From an uncultured Bacteroidales bacterium (GTDB lineage: Bacteria; Bacteroidota; Bacteroidia; Bacteroidales; P3): 64,000 bases of DNA. Shown here one piece after another: positions 42,948 to 50,827 of this stretch. Below the pieces are notes generated by a model. It was not told the origin of the DNA, searched no databases, and saw nothing but the letters and a program-made list of their open reading frames with translations. The stretch is from NCBI GenBank assembly GCA_947167075.1, contig CAMVGR010000008.1, positions 16,383-80,382 on the forward strand, written 5' to 3'. Position numbers and translations under genes: made by a program. How positions within the stretch are numbered: the first letter of the stretch is position 1; each line of letters opens with the position of its first letter.

Positions 42948-44189
42948 CTATATTTTGAATACCTTTTTGATGGTATCCACCATATCGGTTTTCTCCCATC
43001 CGAAGAACTGTACTTTCTTTTTGCGTTTGCGACCGGTGGCATCAAAAACCACCACTGTGTCCTCGTATGGGTCGCGCCCCATGTGCCCATAGGCAGCAGT
43101 GGGACGAAAGATGGGGTTCTTCAGACCGAAGCGTTCCACGATGGCGTAGGGTCGCAGGTCGAAAATCTTTTTTACGTTGTTGGCAATTTCCCCGTCTGTC
43201 ATGTCGATGTGAGAAGTACCATAGGTATTCACATACACGCCCACGGGCTCGGCCACGCCGATGGCATAGGCCACTTGCACTAGGCATTCGTCGCACACAC
43301 CTGCTGCCACTAGGTTCTTGGCAATGTGGCGTGTGGCGTAGGCCGCCGAGCGATCCACCTTCGAAGCATCCTTGCCGCTGAAGGCACCGCCGCCGTGGGC
43401 ACCGCGACCGCCATAGGTGTCGACGATAATCTTACGCCCCGTGAGGCCGGTGTCGCCGTGGGGACCTCCGATGACAAACTTGCCTGTGGGGTTCACGAAG
43501 AGCTTCACATCCTTTCCGAACAACTTCTGCGTACCTTTCGGCAGACGTTTGATGACGCGTGGTAGCAGTATCTTTTCCACGTCTGTGCGTATCTGCTCCT
43601 GTTCTACGTCGGGGTCGTGCTGTGTGCTGACCACGATGGTGTCGATGCGCTCGGGCTTGCCGCTGTCGCTATACTGTACGGTTACTTGGCTCTTGGCATC
43701 AGGCCGCAGATACTTCATCTGTTTACCCTCGCGGCGGATGCGCGACAGTTCTTGCATGATGATGTGTGCTAGGGTGATAGGCAACGGCATCAGCTCGTCG
43801 GTCTCGCGGCAGGCATATCCGAACATCATGCCTTGGTCGCCGGCACCTTGATCCTTTTTGGCCTTGCGGCTTACGCCCATGTTGATGTCCTGGCTCTGCT
43901 CGTGAATGGCGCTGAGCACGCCGCAGCTCTCGGCCTCGAACTTGTACTCGCCCTTTGTGTAGCCGATCTCGCGAATGACATCGCGCACGGTGGTCTGCAC
44001 GTCCACATATCCGCCACAACTCACCTCGCCGCTCACCACGGCCAAGCCGGTGGTGACTAGCGTCTCGCAAGCCACGTGGCTCTCGGGGTCGTGCCGCAAA
44101 AATTCGTCTAGCAGGGCATCGCTGATTTGGTCAGCCACTTTGTCGGGATGGCCCTCGCTCACTGATTCACTTGTGAAGAAATAGCTCAT
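42948..44189 (-). CDS. metK: S-adenosylmethionine synthase
   Basis: 413 residues. [27 protein letters not shown] (ATP/Mg site), [45 protein letters not shown] and [19 protein letters not shown] are all intact. The enzyme makes AdoMet from methionine and ATP. It is about 25-30 residues longer than E. coli MetK, with an extended C-terminus ([20 protein letters not shown]) seen in other Bacteroidetes. A canonical promoter lies 134-165 bases upstream. AdoMet is the cofactor of the radical SAM enzyme encoded next to it. Confidence 0.98.
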   Translation of the reverse strand: MSYFFTSESVSEGHPDKVADQISDALLDEFLRHDPESHVACETLVTTGLAVVSGEVSCGGYVDVQTTVRDVIREIGYTKGEYKFEAESCGVLSAIHEQSQDINMGVSRKAKKDQGAGDQGMMFGYACRETDELMPLPITLAHIIMQELSRIRREGKQMKYLRPDAKSQVTVQYSDSGKPERIDTIVVSTQHDPDVEQEQIRTDVEKILLPRVIKRLPKGTQKLFGKDVKLFVNPTGKFVIGGPHGDTGLTGRKIIVDTYGGRGAHGGGAFSGKDASKVDRSAAYATRHIAKNLVAAGVCDECLVQVAYAIGVAEPVGVYVNTYGTSHIDMTDGEIANNVKKIFDLRPYAIVERFGLKNPIFRPTAAYGHMGRDPYEDTVVVFDATGRKRKKKVQFFGWEKTDMVDTIKKVFKI

Positions 44190-44322
44190 TTTTGTTACAT
44201 TTTAACTTGTTTATACTTTGTTCTAAATGTAACAGATTTTGGAATGAAGTCGCAGTTGAACAACGCTTTAGCATTTTTTCAAGTGGTTGCAATCATTACA
44301 AATCTATCCACATTTGCAGGTG

Positions 44323-44354
44323 CAAAGATACGAAAGAAAACCGAGGTGGCAAAA
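44323..44354 (-). promoter_or_regulatory. Promoter of metK
   Basis: On the minus strand: TTTTG at the -33 region (44350-44354), 19 bases, then TATCTTTG (44323-44330). This matches the Bacteroidetes consensus in both boxes and spacing. The leader of about 130 bases shows no SAM riboswitch pattern that I can recognise. The promoter starts right beside the stop of the radical SAM gene (44355). Confidence 0.8.
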
Positions 44355-45425
44355 TTATTTTTGCAAGCGATGATAATGGCACGAAAGGAGGTGCCCTTCG
44401 TCGTCGTAGAGGTGCAGGCCGCTGCCTTCGCAATAGCGCCACACTATGCAGTCCTTGCACTGCTCTTTCTTGGTCCAGCTGCGGTCGCGCATTGTCTGGA
44501 ATCGGTTCTGCCACACATCCCAGAAGTCGTCGTTGTAGATATTGCCTTGGTCCATGTGGCTACGTACCGATGTGCAGCCGCTGATGCCCCCGTCACAGCG
44601 GATGCTGGCCACATCCACACCGCTGCGGCAGTGGAAGAATTGGTTACGCACTCGGCACTCGTATTCGCCCAAGAAGCCTTCGCAGGCGTAGCTGACTGCT
44701 ATGCGTGGGTCGTGTTCGCGACAGTCGCAGATGAAATCGAGTAGGCCACGAAACTGTTCGTCGCTGAACTGCAGTTCGGCGTTGCCGGCGGCACGCCCCA
44801 TGGGGAAGATGCTGAAGAGGCGCCATGCAGGAACACCGAGGGAGACGAGGCTTTCCTTAAATTCGCGCAGGGTGGGATAGTTGCGGGGATTGACGCAGGT
44901 GACCACATCCCAAAGAATGTCCTTATGTTCTGCCAGCAGGCGGATGGCTGCGGTGGCTTTGCTGTACGATAGCGGATGACGACGTATCCAGTTGTGCTCC
45001 TCTTCGAACCCGTCGAGGCTGACGGTGATGGAGTGCATGCCGCTGGCTAGCAGTGATTCTAAGCGTTTCTCGTCGAGCAGGAACCCATTGGTGACCACGC
45101 CCCAGGGGTATTCGCGGCGGTAGAGCTCGAGGCCCACCTGCTCCAGGTCGTCGCGTAGCAGTGCTTCGCCACCGGTGAAGGTGACGAATACCTTGTGCGG
45201 ATCTACATGCGGTGTGATGCTGTCGATGACCCGCAGAAAGTCTTCGGCGGGCATGTCCTTCACCGACGGGGCCACACGGCAGTCGCTTCCGCAATGGCGA
45301 CAACTCATATTGCATCGCAGTGTGCACTCCCAAAAGAGGGTGCGCAATGGATGCAACTGGGCTTCGGTGTGTCGCAGCGAACGCTGCAGTTCTAGACCGA
45401 TACGCTGTTTGAGGCTGAGGCTCAT
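44355..45425 (-). CDS. Radical SAM/SPASM enzyme of the lipoprotein-associated (rSAM_w_lipo) type
   Basis: 356 residues. CNMSCRHC (C38, C42, C45) binds the catalytic 4Fe-4S cluster; TFTGGEALL and WGVVTNGFLLD are the AdoMet-site motifs. The C-terminal 90 residues hold more cysteines (CRSGVDVASIRCDGGISGC, CKDCIVWRYCEGSGLHL and a late C) of a SPASM domain with auxiliary clusters. Haft's classification pairs such enzymes (TIGR04133-like) with a lipoprotein (TIGR04134-like), and two lipoprotein genes precede it. A modification of those lipoproteins is likely. The chemistry is not known. Confidence 0.85.
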   Translation of the reverse strand: MSLSLKQRIGLELQRSLRHTEAQLHPLRTLFWECTLRCNMSCRHCGSDCRVAPSVKDMPAEDFLRVIDSITPHVDPHKVFVTFTGGEALLRDDLEQVGLELYRREYPWGVVTNGFLLDEKRLESLLASGMHSITVSLDGFEEEHNWIRRHPLSYSKATAAIRLLAEHKDILWDVVTCVNPRNYPTLREFKESLVSLGVPAWRLFSIFPMGRAAGNAELQFSDEQFRGLLDFICDCREHDPRIAVSYACEGFLGEYECRVRNQFFHCRSGVDVASIRCDGGISGCTSVRSHMDQGNIYNDDFWDVWQNRFQTMRDRSWTKKEQCKDCIVWRYCEGSGLHLYDDEGHLLSCHYHRLQK

Positions 45426-45428
45426 TGG

Positions 45429-45581
45429 CTATTTCGAGGGGTTGAAGGTGGTTTCTACCACTCCATACATGGGGTGTATCTGTTCTTCTTCCCCTTCTTT
45501 GCTGCAAGCAGAGAATCCCAACACCCCCATCAATGCGATGAGCAACCAGTGTTTGATGCTGTTGATTTGTCGTTTAAGCAT
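45429..45581 (-). CDS. Mini lipoprotein (50 residues), candidate radical SAM substrate
   Basis: ATG at 45579-45581, stop at 45429-45431. The product starts MLKRQINSIKHWLLIALMGV and continues LGFSACSKEGEEEQ, then HPMYGVVETTFNPSK. The lipobox GFSAC and the Lys/Trp-Leu-Leu-x-x-x-M-G-x-L-G-F core match the next gene's signal (NWLLVSVMGALGFASC). Both proteins then share an acidic stretch and a MYGV motif. This one stops 13 residues after MYGV, so it looks like a peptide-sized version of the larger lipoprotein. It lies 3 bases before the radical SAM gene. Confidence 0.75.
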   Translation of the reverse strand: MLKRQINSIKHWLLIALMGVLGFSACSKEGEEEQIHPMYGVVETTFNPSK

Positions 45582-45594
45582 TTTGTGTAACGTT

Positions 45595-46143
45595 TTATTT
45601 TGTCTCCAGTTTGACTTTCACTTCTTTCTTGAAGGTGCCTTGGTTCCAGCCATTGGCATTGGTGCGGTCCATGTCGGAATACTGTACATCCATTTCCACC
45701 ACTTGGTCGCGGTATTCGCCGTTGGCCTTGCCGTCCACGTCGCGTATCAGCAGTCGCACCTGTTCTTGGGGCAGACCGCTGTTCGAAATCTCGAAACGGC
45801 CTTTCTTGTCGGTAACTACCTCGGTGCCGCGTAGCCATTTGTCGATGGCTTCGGGGTCGCCTTGCAGGGTGGTGCCCTCGATGTCCATGTTGCGTTCCAG
45901 CATATTCACCCGTATGTCCTTCACTGGCTTACCGTTGGCATTCTTTATTTGCCCTTTCACCTGGTAGTTCATGGTCGGCACGCCGTACATCAGACGCATC
46001 TCTTCGCGCTCTTTAATTTCGACGGGCTCTTCTTCGTTGTTGGGTTTCGACAGGTTCTTATTGCTGTGGCACGAGGCAAACCCCAAGGCTCCCATCACAC
46101 TGACGAGTAGCCAATTCTTTAGTCGCAGATATTTTATTTTCAT
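45595..46143 (-). CDS. Radical SAM-associated lipoprotein
   Basis: 182 residues from the ATG at 46141-46143; the longer frame to 46197 adds a non-conserved 18 residues. Lipoprotein signal WLLVSVMGALGFASC, acidic linker, then MRLMYGVPTMNYQVKGQIKN ANGKPVKDIRVNMLER, a carboxypeptidase-regulatory-like beta-sandwich, and a second half ending FKKEVKVKLETK. The MYGVP-N-Y-x-V-x-G pattern is typical of the lipoproteins that Haft linked to TIGR04133 radical SAM enzymes. Anchored in a membrane and probably displayed outside. Biological role unknown. Confidence 0.82.
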   Translation of the reverse strand: MKIKYLRLKNWLLVSVMGALGFASCHSNKNLSKPNNEEEPVEIKEREEMRLMYGVPTMNYQVKGQIKNANGKPVKDIRVNMLERNMDIEGTTLQGDPEAIDKWLRGTEVVTDKKGRFEISNSGLPQEQVRLLIRDVDGKANGEYRDQVVEMDVQYSDMDRTNANGWNQGTFKKEVKVKLETK

Positions 46144-46389
46144 AATGATTGTATAACGCTGCCTGTTTCGTTTTATTGTGTGGGTGTGAAAAAACACAGT
46201 CTTGTAGATATTCTGTCACCTGTTCCGACTGCCATTGTGTTGTTTCTGAACAATATCCGAGTGCATTATTGCTGTAATGGGATGGCATGGCCATAACCCC
46301 AATTTGCAAGCTAAGGCCTGTGCTTGCCATAGTTGCGGCGAAGGGTGGCCGTCGGTTGTCCGCAGGCGGTGTGTGGCTGCACGATATTG

Positions 46390-46438
46390 TCACGGTTCAT
46401 CTACGGTGCATGTACGGTGCATGTACGGTTGTGATACG
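46390..46438 (+). repeat. Three tandem 11-bp units (GCATGTACGGT family), copy D
   Basis: TCATCTACGGT and two GCATGTACGGT units at 46397-46429, led by TCACGGT and followed by TGTGATACG. The first 38 bases are identical to copy B at 28530. It lies in the 470-base divergent spacer between the lipoprotein gene and the AroG fusion; the rest of that spacer shows no gene. Confidence 0.88.
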
Positions 46439-46603
46439 AGCCGATGTCTGAGTTACAGGGCGTTATGAACTGGTTATGGCTGCATGGTGTTGATTGTAAG
46501 TATGATGCATGTACACGGTAAAAAGGTGCTGCCACATGCTCTCGGAGGGTGGGGGGGCGGAGTGTGGAGTATTCTTTTTTTCTCCCAATACAGGAAAAAT
46601 GTG

Positions 46604-46611
46604 TATTTTTG
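46604..46611 (+). promoter_or_regulatory. -7 box just before the AroG start codon
   Basis: TATTTTTG ends 4 bases before the ATG at 46616, so transcription would begin at or beside the start codon. The -33 region is T-rich without a clear TTTG. Confidence 0.55.
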
Positions 46612-46615
46612 CAAA

Positions 46616-47668
46616 ATGATTTTCCAAAACTACGAACATCCGATCATTGTGGCAGGCCCATGCAGTGTTGAAAGTCGTGAGCAACTGCGAGCGGTCAGCC
46701 TGTCGCTTCGCAACATCAGGCACCTGAAGCTGATACGTGGAGGGGTGTGGAAACCGCGCACCCGACCCGGTGGCTTCGAGGGACTAGGCGAACCGGCCTT
46801 GGCTTGGATGGAAGAGCTGCAGCGCGAGCTAGGCATAGGCTACTGCTGCGAAGTGGCTCGTCCCGAGCAGGTGGAGCTGTGCCTGCAGCACGGCATTGGC
46901 ACGGTGTGGATAGGTGCACGTACCACTGCCAACCCATTCATGGTGAGCGAGCTATGCGCTGCTCTGCGTGGCAGCGGCGTGGCGGTGATGGTGAAGAACC
47001 CCGTGTGCCCCGACGTGAGCCTGTGGCTCGGAGCATTGGAACGGCTGCACGAAGCCGGCATCGACGATGTGGCGGCGGTGCACCGTGGCTTTTCGATGTA
47101 CCACAACCAAGGCTACCGCAACGCCCCGCTATGGGAGCTCGTGATGGAGCTGCGCCGCGAAGCCCCTGGCCTGCCGGTGCTGTGCGACCCTAGCCACATC
47201 GGTGGCCGCCGCGAGCTGGTGCGTCCCCTGTGCGACACTGCACAGCAGATGGCCTTTGACGGGCTGATGGTGGAGGTGCACCCTCACCCCGACGAGGCTT
47301 GGACCGATGCCGCACAGCAGATCACTCCCGCCGACTTTGCCGCCATCGTCGAGTCGTGGCCTGGTGCCACCACCGCTGCCACCACTCCACAAAGCGAAAT
47401 GCTGACCCCGCTGCGCAACCAGATCGACAGCGTGGATCGCGAGATGATGGCGCTCCTCAGCCAGCGCATGGGGCTAGCACGCCAGATTGCAGCTGTGAAA
47501 CGCACCGAGGGTATCCCCGTCTACCAACCGCAACGCTGGGCTGCGGTGCTAGACAAGCGCCTGCAACAGGCCGAAGCCTTGGGACTTGACCCCTCGTTCA
47601 CCAAAGACTTGCTCGAAAAAATACACGCCGAAAGCGTCCGCGTGCAGCTGAATTCGTCCGCCGACTGA
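46616..47668 (+). CDS. DAHP synthase fused to chorismate mutase
   Basis: 350 residues from the ATG at 46616; the frame is open from 46484 but that part precedes the promoter. The first 255 residues are a class I/II-type DAHP synthase of the AroG/KDO8P-like fold: PIIVAGPCSVESREQL, RGGVWKPRTRPGGFEGLG, GTVWIGARTTANPF, VMVKNPV, VHRGFS, PVLCDPSHIGGRRELV, DGLMVEVHPHPDEAWTDAAQQ. The last 85 residues (LRNQIDSVDREMMALLSQRM, then R-Q-I-A-A-V-K) are an AroQ-type chorismate mutase. It makes DAHP and, by the second domain, prephenate: both ends of the aromatic pathway in one chain. Confidence 0.95.
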   Translation: MIFQNYEHPIIVAGPCSVESREQLRAVSLSLRNIRHLKLIRGGVWKPRTRPGGFEGLGEPALAWMEELQRELGIGYCCEVARPEQVELCLQHGIGTVWIGARTTANPFMVSELCAALRGSGVAVMVKNPVCPDVSLWLGALERLHEAGIDDVAAVHRGFSMYHNQGYRNAPLWELVMELRREAPGLPVLCDPSHIGGRRELVRPLCDTAQQMAFDGLMVEVHPHPDEAWTDAAQQITPADFAAIVESWPGATTAATTPQSEMLTPLRNQIDSVDREMMALLSQRMGLARQIAAVKRTEGIPVYQPQRWAAVLDKRLQQAEALGLDPSFTKDLLEKIHAESVRVQLNSSAD

Positions 47669-47789
47669 TGGCTTTCATGGGCGGATGTAGTAGCTTTTAT
47701 TGAAAACGGATGGCACGACAAGGATCTTTGTCTTCGGGCTGCTCACAATAAAAAGCACAGAGAAACGTTGTCCATTCTAAACAAGCAAG

Positions 47790-49517
47790 ATGTCCATGCC
47801 GATGAAAAACAAAGTACTGATACTGCTCGCGCTGATAGCCACGCTTACTGCTCCGGCCCAAGTGAAGATTCCGAAAGGTGCCAACGTGTTCACCTACCAC
47901 CAGATTGAGTATGGCGAGAGGAACGACACGTCCATCATCACTGTGGAGCGCAACCCCGACGGCTCCATTGTCATACTCACCCCCAAACCCGAAGGGAAGC
48001 TGATACCGGGCTATTGCCAGACGGTGACCAGCGTCGACTATGCCGCCGACAGCATCACGGTGACGGCCTACTACGCCGACAGCGCCTACTACTACCGCAC
48101 CGCCTTCTCGCGCAGCGACATTGAGTGGCGCCGCGACGGCAAGAAGCGCATCTGCTCCATCAACAGCAACACGCTGGAGTTCGAGATGGACGAGAACGCA
48201 CCCGTCAATGTCAATCCGCTGCCCTATTACGGGCTGAACAAGGGCGTGCTACGCTCCTTCACCCGCAACGGGCAGAAGCGCCTTGTGCTGGCCAAGGCCG
48301 AGAAGGTGAAACACACCTCGTGGGAGACCTCGCGCGTCTGGCCTTCGCGCCGCGTTTCGCCCCGCGAGCTGGACCGCATCATGAAGGAGCGGCTGGTGGT
48401 CACCACCCGCATCTTCGACCACGAGCAGATCTGCTGGGGTAAGCAGAACGCCCACGTCGACGGTGGCCTGGGGGCTGTGCCATTCGACACGGTGCTGCAC
48501 TACGCCGGCGGCACCCTCATTCTCAAGAAGGTCAAGCTGCCCCACCTGCAGACCAATTACCAGCACTTCGTCGAGCTGCACCAGCGCAGCAATGGCGATG
48601 CCTACGACCGCACGGGTTCTGTCTTCGTTATTCTGCCAACAAGTGAGAAGAGCTTCTTCGACGGCATCAACAACCACCCAGACTCGCTGCCCGTCTTCAC
48701 CGGACGTGACGGCCAGCGCTATCAGGGTATGATGAAGAGCGGCAACTATGAGCCCCCCATCGAGCTGGTGCGTTTCTTTACCCCCTTCGGCGTGGGTCAC
48801 TTCAACGACCGCATGCGTGGCTACGGCATCGACTGGCGCGACGAGACTTTCTACCGTCAGGAGATCACCGACATCTACAACCACATAACCAACGATTACA
48901 GGATCCCCTACGTCATTATCGGTGCCTGGATCGGCAACTATGACGGCGGTGGCCACCTGTTGACGATGGACATCAAGTCATACCCCAAAGGCATCCATGT
49001 GCTGAATGCTGAGGAGAGTGAGTTTCCCAGCGAAATAATCCCCCTCTTCAACACCTGCAACGTGCTGGAGATGGCCGGGCAGAACTATGGCAAGCTGTTC
49101 GGCACCGACTCGCTGACGGTCACCTTCAGACTTGAAGACCAGCCTGCGTCAGCCAAGTTGCGCTACATCAGCACCGGACACGGCGGCTGGGGCGAGGGTG
49201 ACGAGTTTGTGCCTAAGACCAACACCATTCTCATCGACGGCAAGCCCGCCTTCACCCACACCCCCTGGCGGCAGGACTGCGGCTGCTACCGCGACCTCAA
49301 CCCCGTCAGCGGCAACTTCTGGAACGGCCTCAGCAGCTCCGACTTCTCGCGCAGCGGCTGGTGCCCCGGCACGGCCACGCAGCCTGTCTACTTCGACCTC
49401 TCACCCTGGGCCGACGGCAAGGAGCACACTCTCACCGTGGCCATCCCGCAGGGCAAGCCCGTCGAGGGCATGTTCAGCCATTGGGCCGTCAGTGGCGTGC
49501 TGTTGGTGGAGTACTGA
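47790..49517 (+). CDS. Peptide-N-glycosidase F homologue with extra N-terminal domain
   Basis: 575 residues. A signal peptide (to about residue 23, TAPAQ) precedes about 200 residues of an N-terminal domain absent from the Elizabethkingia enzyme. The PNGase F core follows. By eye, AYDRTG (D273) aligns with catalytic D60, RFFTPFGVGHF with the conserved RFITPY, and GHGGWGEGDEF (E472) with E206; TPWRQDCGCYRDLNPVSGN and SRSGWCPGT match the C-terminal jelly roll. The enzyme cuts between asparagine and the first GlcNAc of N-glycans. Similar two-part proteins are known in Bacteroides. Role: release of host N-glycans outside the cell. Confidence 0.92.
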   Translation: MSMPMKNKVLILLALIATLTAPAQVKIPKGANVFTYHQIEYGERNDTSIITVERNPDGSIVILTPKPEGKLIPGYCQTVTSVDYAADSITVTAYYADSAYYYRTAFSRSDIEWRRDGKKRICSINSNTLEFEMDENAPVNVNPLPYYGLNKGVLRSFTRNGQKRLVLAKAEKVKHTSWETSRVWPSRRVSPRELDRIMKERLVVTTRIFDHEQICWGKQNAHVDGGLGAVPFDTVLHYAGGTLILKKVKLPHLQTNYQHFVELHQRSNGDAYDRTGSVFVILPTSEKSFFDGINNHPDSLPVFTGRDGQRYQGMMKSGNYEPPIELVRFFTPFGVGHFNDRMRGYGIDWRDETFYRQEITDIYNHITNDYRIPYVIIGAWIGNYDGGGHLLTMDIKSYPKGIHVLNAEESEFPSEIIPLFNTCNVLEMAGQNYGKLFGTDSLTVTFRLEDQPASAKLRYISTGHGGWGEGDEFVPKTNTILIDGKPAFTHTPWRQDCGCYRDLNPVSGNFWNGLSSSDFSRSGWCPGTATQPVYFDLSPWADGKEHTLTVAIPQGKPVEGMFSHWAVSGVLLVEY

Positions 49518-49595
49518 AGTACTTTTTTTCTCTCGCGGTGTGACAAAACTGATCCTTCGAGCGTCTAATATAGACAAAGACAGGCACCCACAACG

Positions 49596-50069
49596 ATGGA
49601 TCAGCATCCCTACATAGAACTCATCGAGCGGCATCAGGCAGCCATAGGTGCTATCTGCCGCTCGTTTTGCTTTGTGGCAGAAGATCGCGAAGATCTTCGT
49701 CAGGACATACTGCTACGGCTCTGGCAGGGCTGGAAAAGTCGACAGCCAGCAAAGGGAACCTCATTCACATGGCTATATCGCGTGGCACTGAACACTGCCA
49801 TTGACTGGCGGAGAAGGCGACAACGACAACCCGAGTCTGTGCCGCTCGACGGCTTTGACATCCCCGACGACCCATACCTGCGCGAGCAGAGCACCCATCT
49901 GAACGCCTTGATAGCCCAGCTGCCCGATGCCGATCGCAGCATGCTGCAGCTCTATCTCGACGGCTTCTCTTCGACAGAGATTGCCACCCTAACAGGGATG
50001 AGCGTCACCAATGTCACTACCCGCCTGTCGCGTATCAAAGATAAACTGCGAAAAATGGACACACAATGA
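49596..50069 (+). CDS. ECF RNA polymerase sigma factor
   Basis: 157 residues. Region 2 (ICRSFCFVAEDREDLRQDIL LRLWQGW...FTWLYRVALNTAIDWRRR) and region 4 (IAQLPDADRSMLQLYLDGFSSTEIATLTGMSVTNVTTRLSRIKDKLR) are both complete, with a short linker. The gene overlaps the next small gene (ATGA), as do the two that follow. In Bacteroidetes such sigma factors control adjacent surface genes in response to an anti-sigma; here the partner is probably the 91-residue membrane protein. Confidence 0.92.
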   Translation: MDQHPYIELIERHQAAIGAICRSFCFVAEDREDLRQDILLRLWQGWKSRQPAKGTSFTWLYRVALNTAIDWRRRRQRQPESVPLDGFDIPDDPYLREQSTHLNALIAQLPDADRSMLQLYLDGFSSTEIATLTGMSVTNVTTRLSRIKDKLRKMDTQ

Positions 50070-50341
50070 ATACCGACGAACTGATAGAAGGAATACACGC
50101 CGCCAATGCTGCGCGGCGCAACGGCGAACACACACCAGTCAAGAGAAAGCCCCGAGTGGACCTTGTGGCTCTGCCGGTAGCGGCAGCAATACTGCTACTG
50201 CTACTGATTCCTCGTCACAGCGATACCCGCCCAGCAGCCACCACCAATGGCATCTACTGCAACAGCCAATGTAGCCCCGACGAGGTGATGGCGCTCATCG
50301 ACAACCATATCGACCACATCAAACACTTGCAAGACTTATGA
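50066..50341 (+). CDS. Small single-pass membrane protein, possible anti-sigma
   Basis: 91 residues. A basic region (KRKPRVDLVAL) is followed by one hydrophobic segment (VALPVAAAILLLLLIPR, about 33-49), a short outer part with a single NSQCSPDEVMAL and a terminal helix. It overlaps the sigma gene by 4 bases and the following gene by 4 bases. The N-terminal 30 residues, on the cytoplasmic side, are too short for a typical anti-sigma ZAS domain, so its role as sigma partner is inference from position. Confidence 0.7.
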   Translation: MNTDELIEGIHAANAARRNGEHTPVKRKPRVDLVALPVAAAILLLLLIPRHSDTRPAATTNGIYCNSQCSPDEVMALIDNHIDHIKHLQDL

Positions 50342-50814
50342 AAAGCTTCATCCTTACAGTGATCCTGCTTGGCACCTGCCTGGCTGCCGGCGCCCAGACC
50401 GCCATCTACAAGCATTTTGCCGACTACCGAGGGGTACATGCTTATTGTGTGGAGAAATACCCGCTGCACGAAGGCGACACCGTGTGCGTCACCCTGCTCA
50501 CCACCGCCGACAGTAACGTCTATCATAGACTGCAAATAGAACTGCACTCGATGAGATTTACCTTACGCACGCCAAAACTGCCCAACCCTGACGACTATTC
50601 GCCATCGAAGAAGCATGGGTACCCTGCCATGAACCCCAAACCCCAATCGAAGAAATCGCTAGAGATTCGTACAGCCGATGCACTTCATGGCGACCAAGGA
50701 TGGTATGTCATTTGTGCTCCTAGCGACCGGATGGCTTTCCTCATCTTCTTAGTACACGACAGCAAAGAAGAGCTATCTGTAATACGACACGTTTTGTTCA
50801 CCGAATTCCAATAA
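50338..50814 (+). CDS. Secreted protein of unknown function
   Basis: 158 residues with a signal peptide (MKSFILTVILLGTCLAAGAQ, cleaved after AGAQ). The mature part has no cysteine pair or membrane segment. It shows alternating beta-like segments (GDTVCVTLLTTADSNVYHRL, YVICAPSDRMAFLIFLVHD). No family recognised. It lies between the small membrane protein and the outer membrane receptor and would be part of the same sigma-controlled operon. Confidence 0.7.
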   Translation: MKSFILTVILLGTCLAAGAQTAIYKHFADYRGVHAYCVEKYPLHEGDTVCVTLLTTADSNVYHRLQIELHSMRFTLRTPKLPNPDDYSPSKKHGYPAMNPKPQSKKSLEIRTADALHGDQGWYVICAPSDRMAFLIFLVHDSKEELSVIRHVLFTEFQ

Positions 50815-50827
50815 GAACTTTACCTCC

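Noticed and set aside
44190..44322. SAM riboswitch in the metK leader
   Set aside because: I could not find the conserved SAM-I or SAM-II core; the leader is AT-rich and unstructured by eye.
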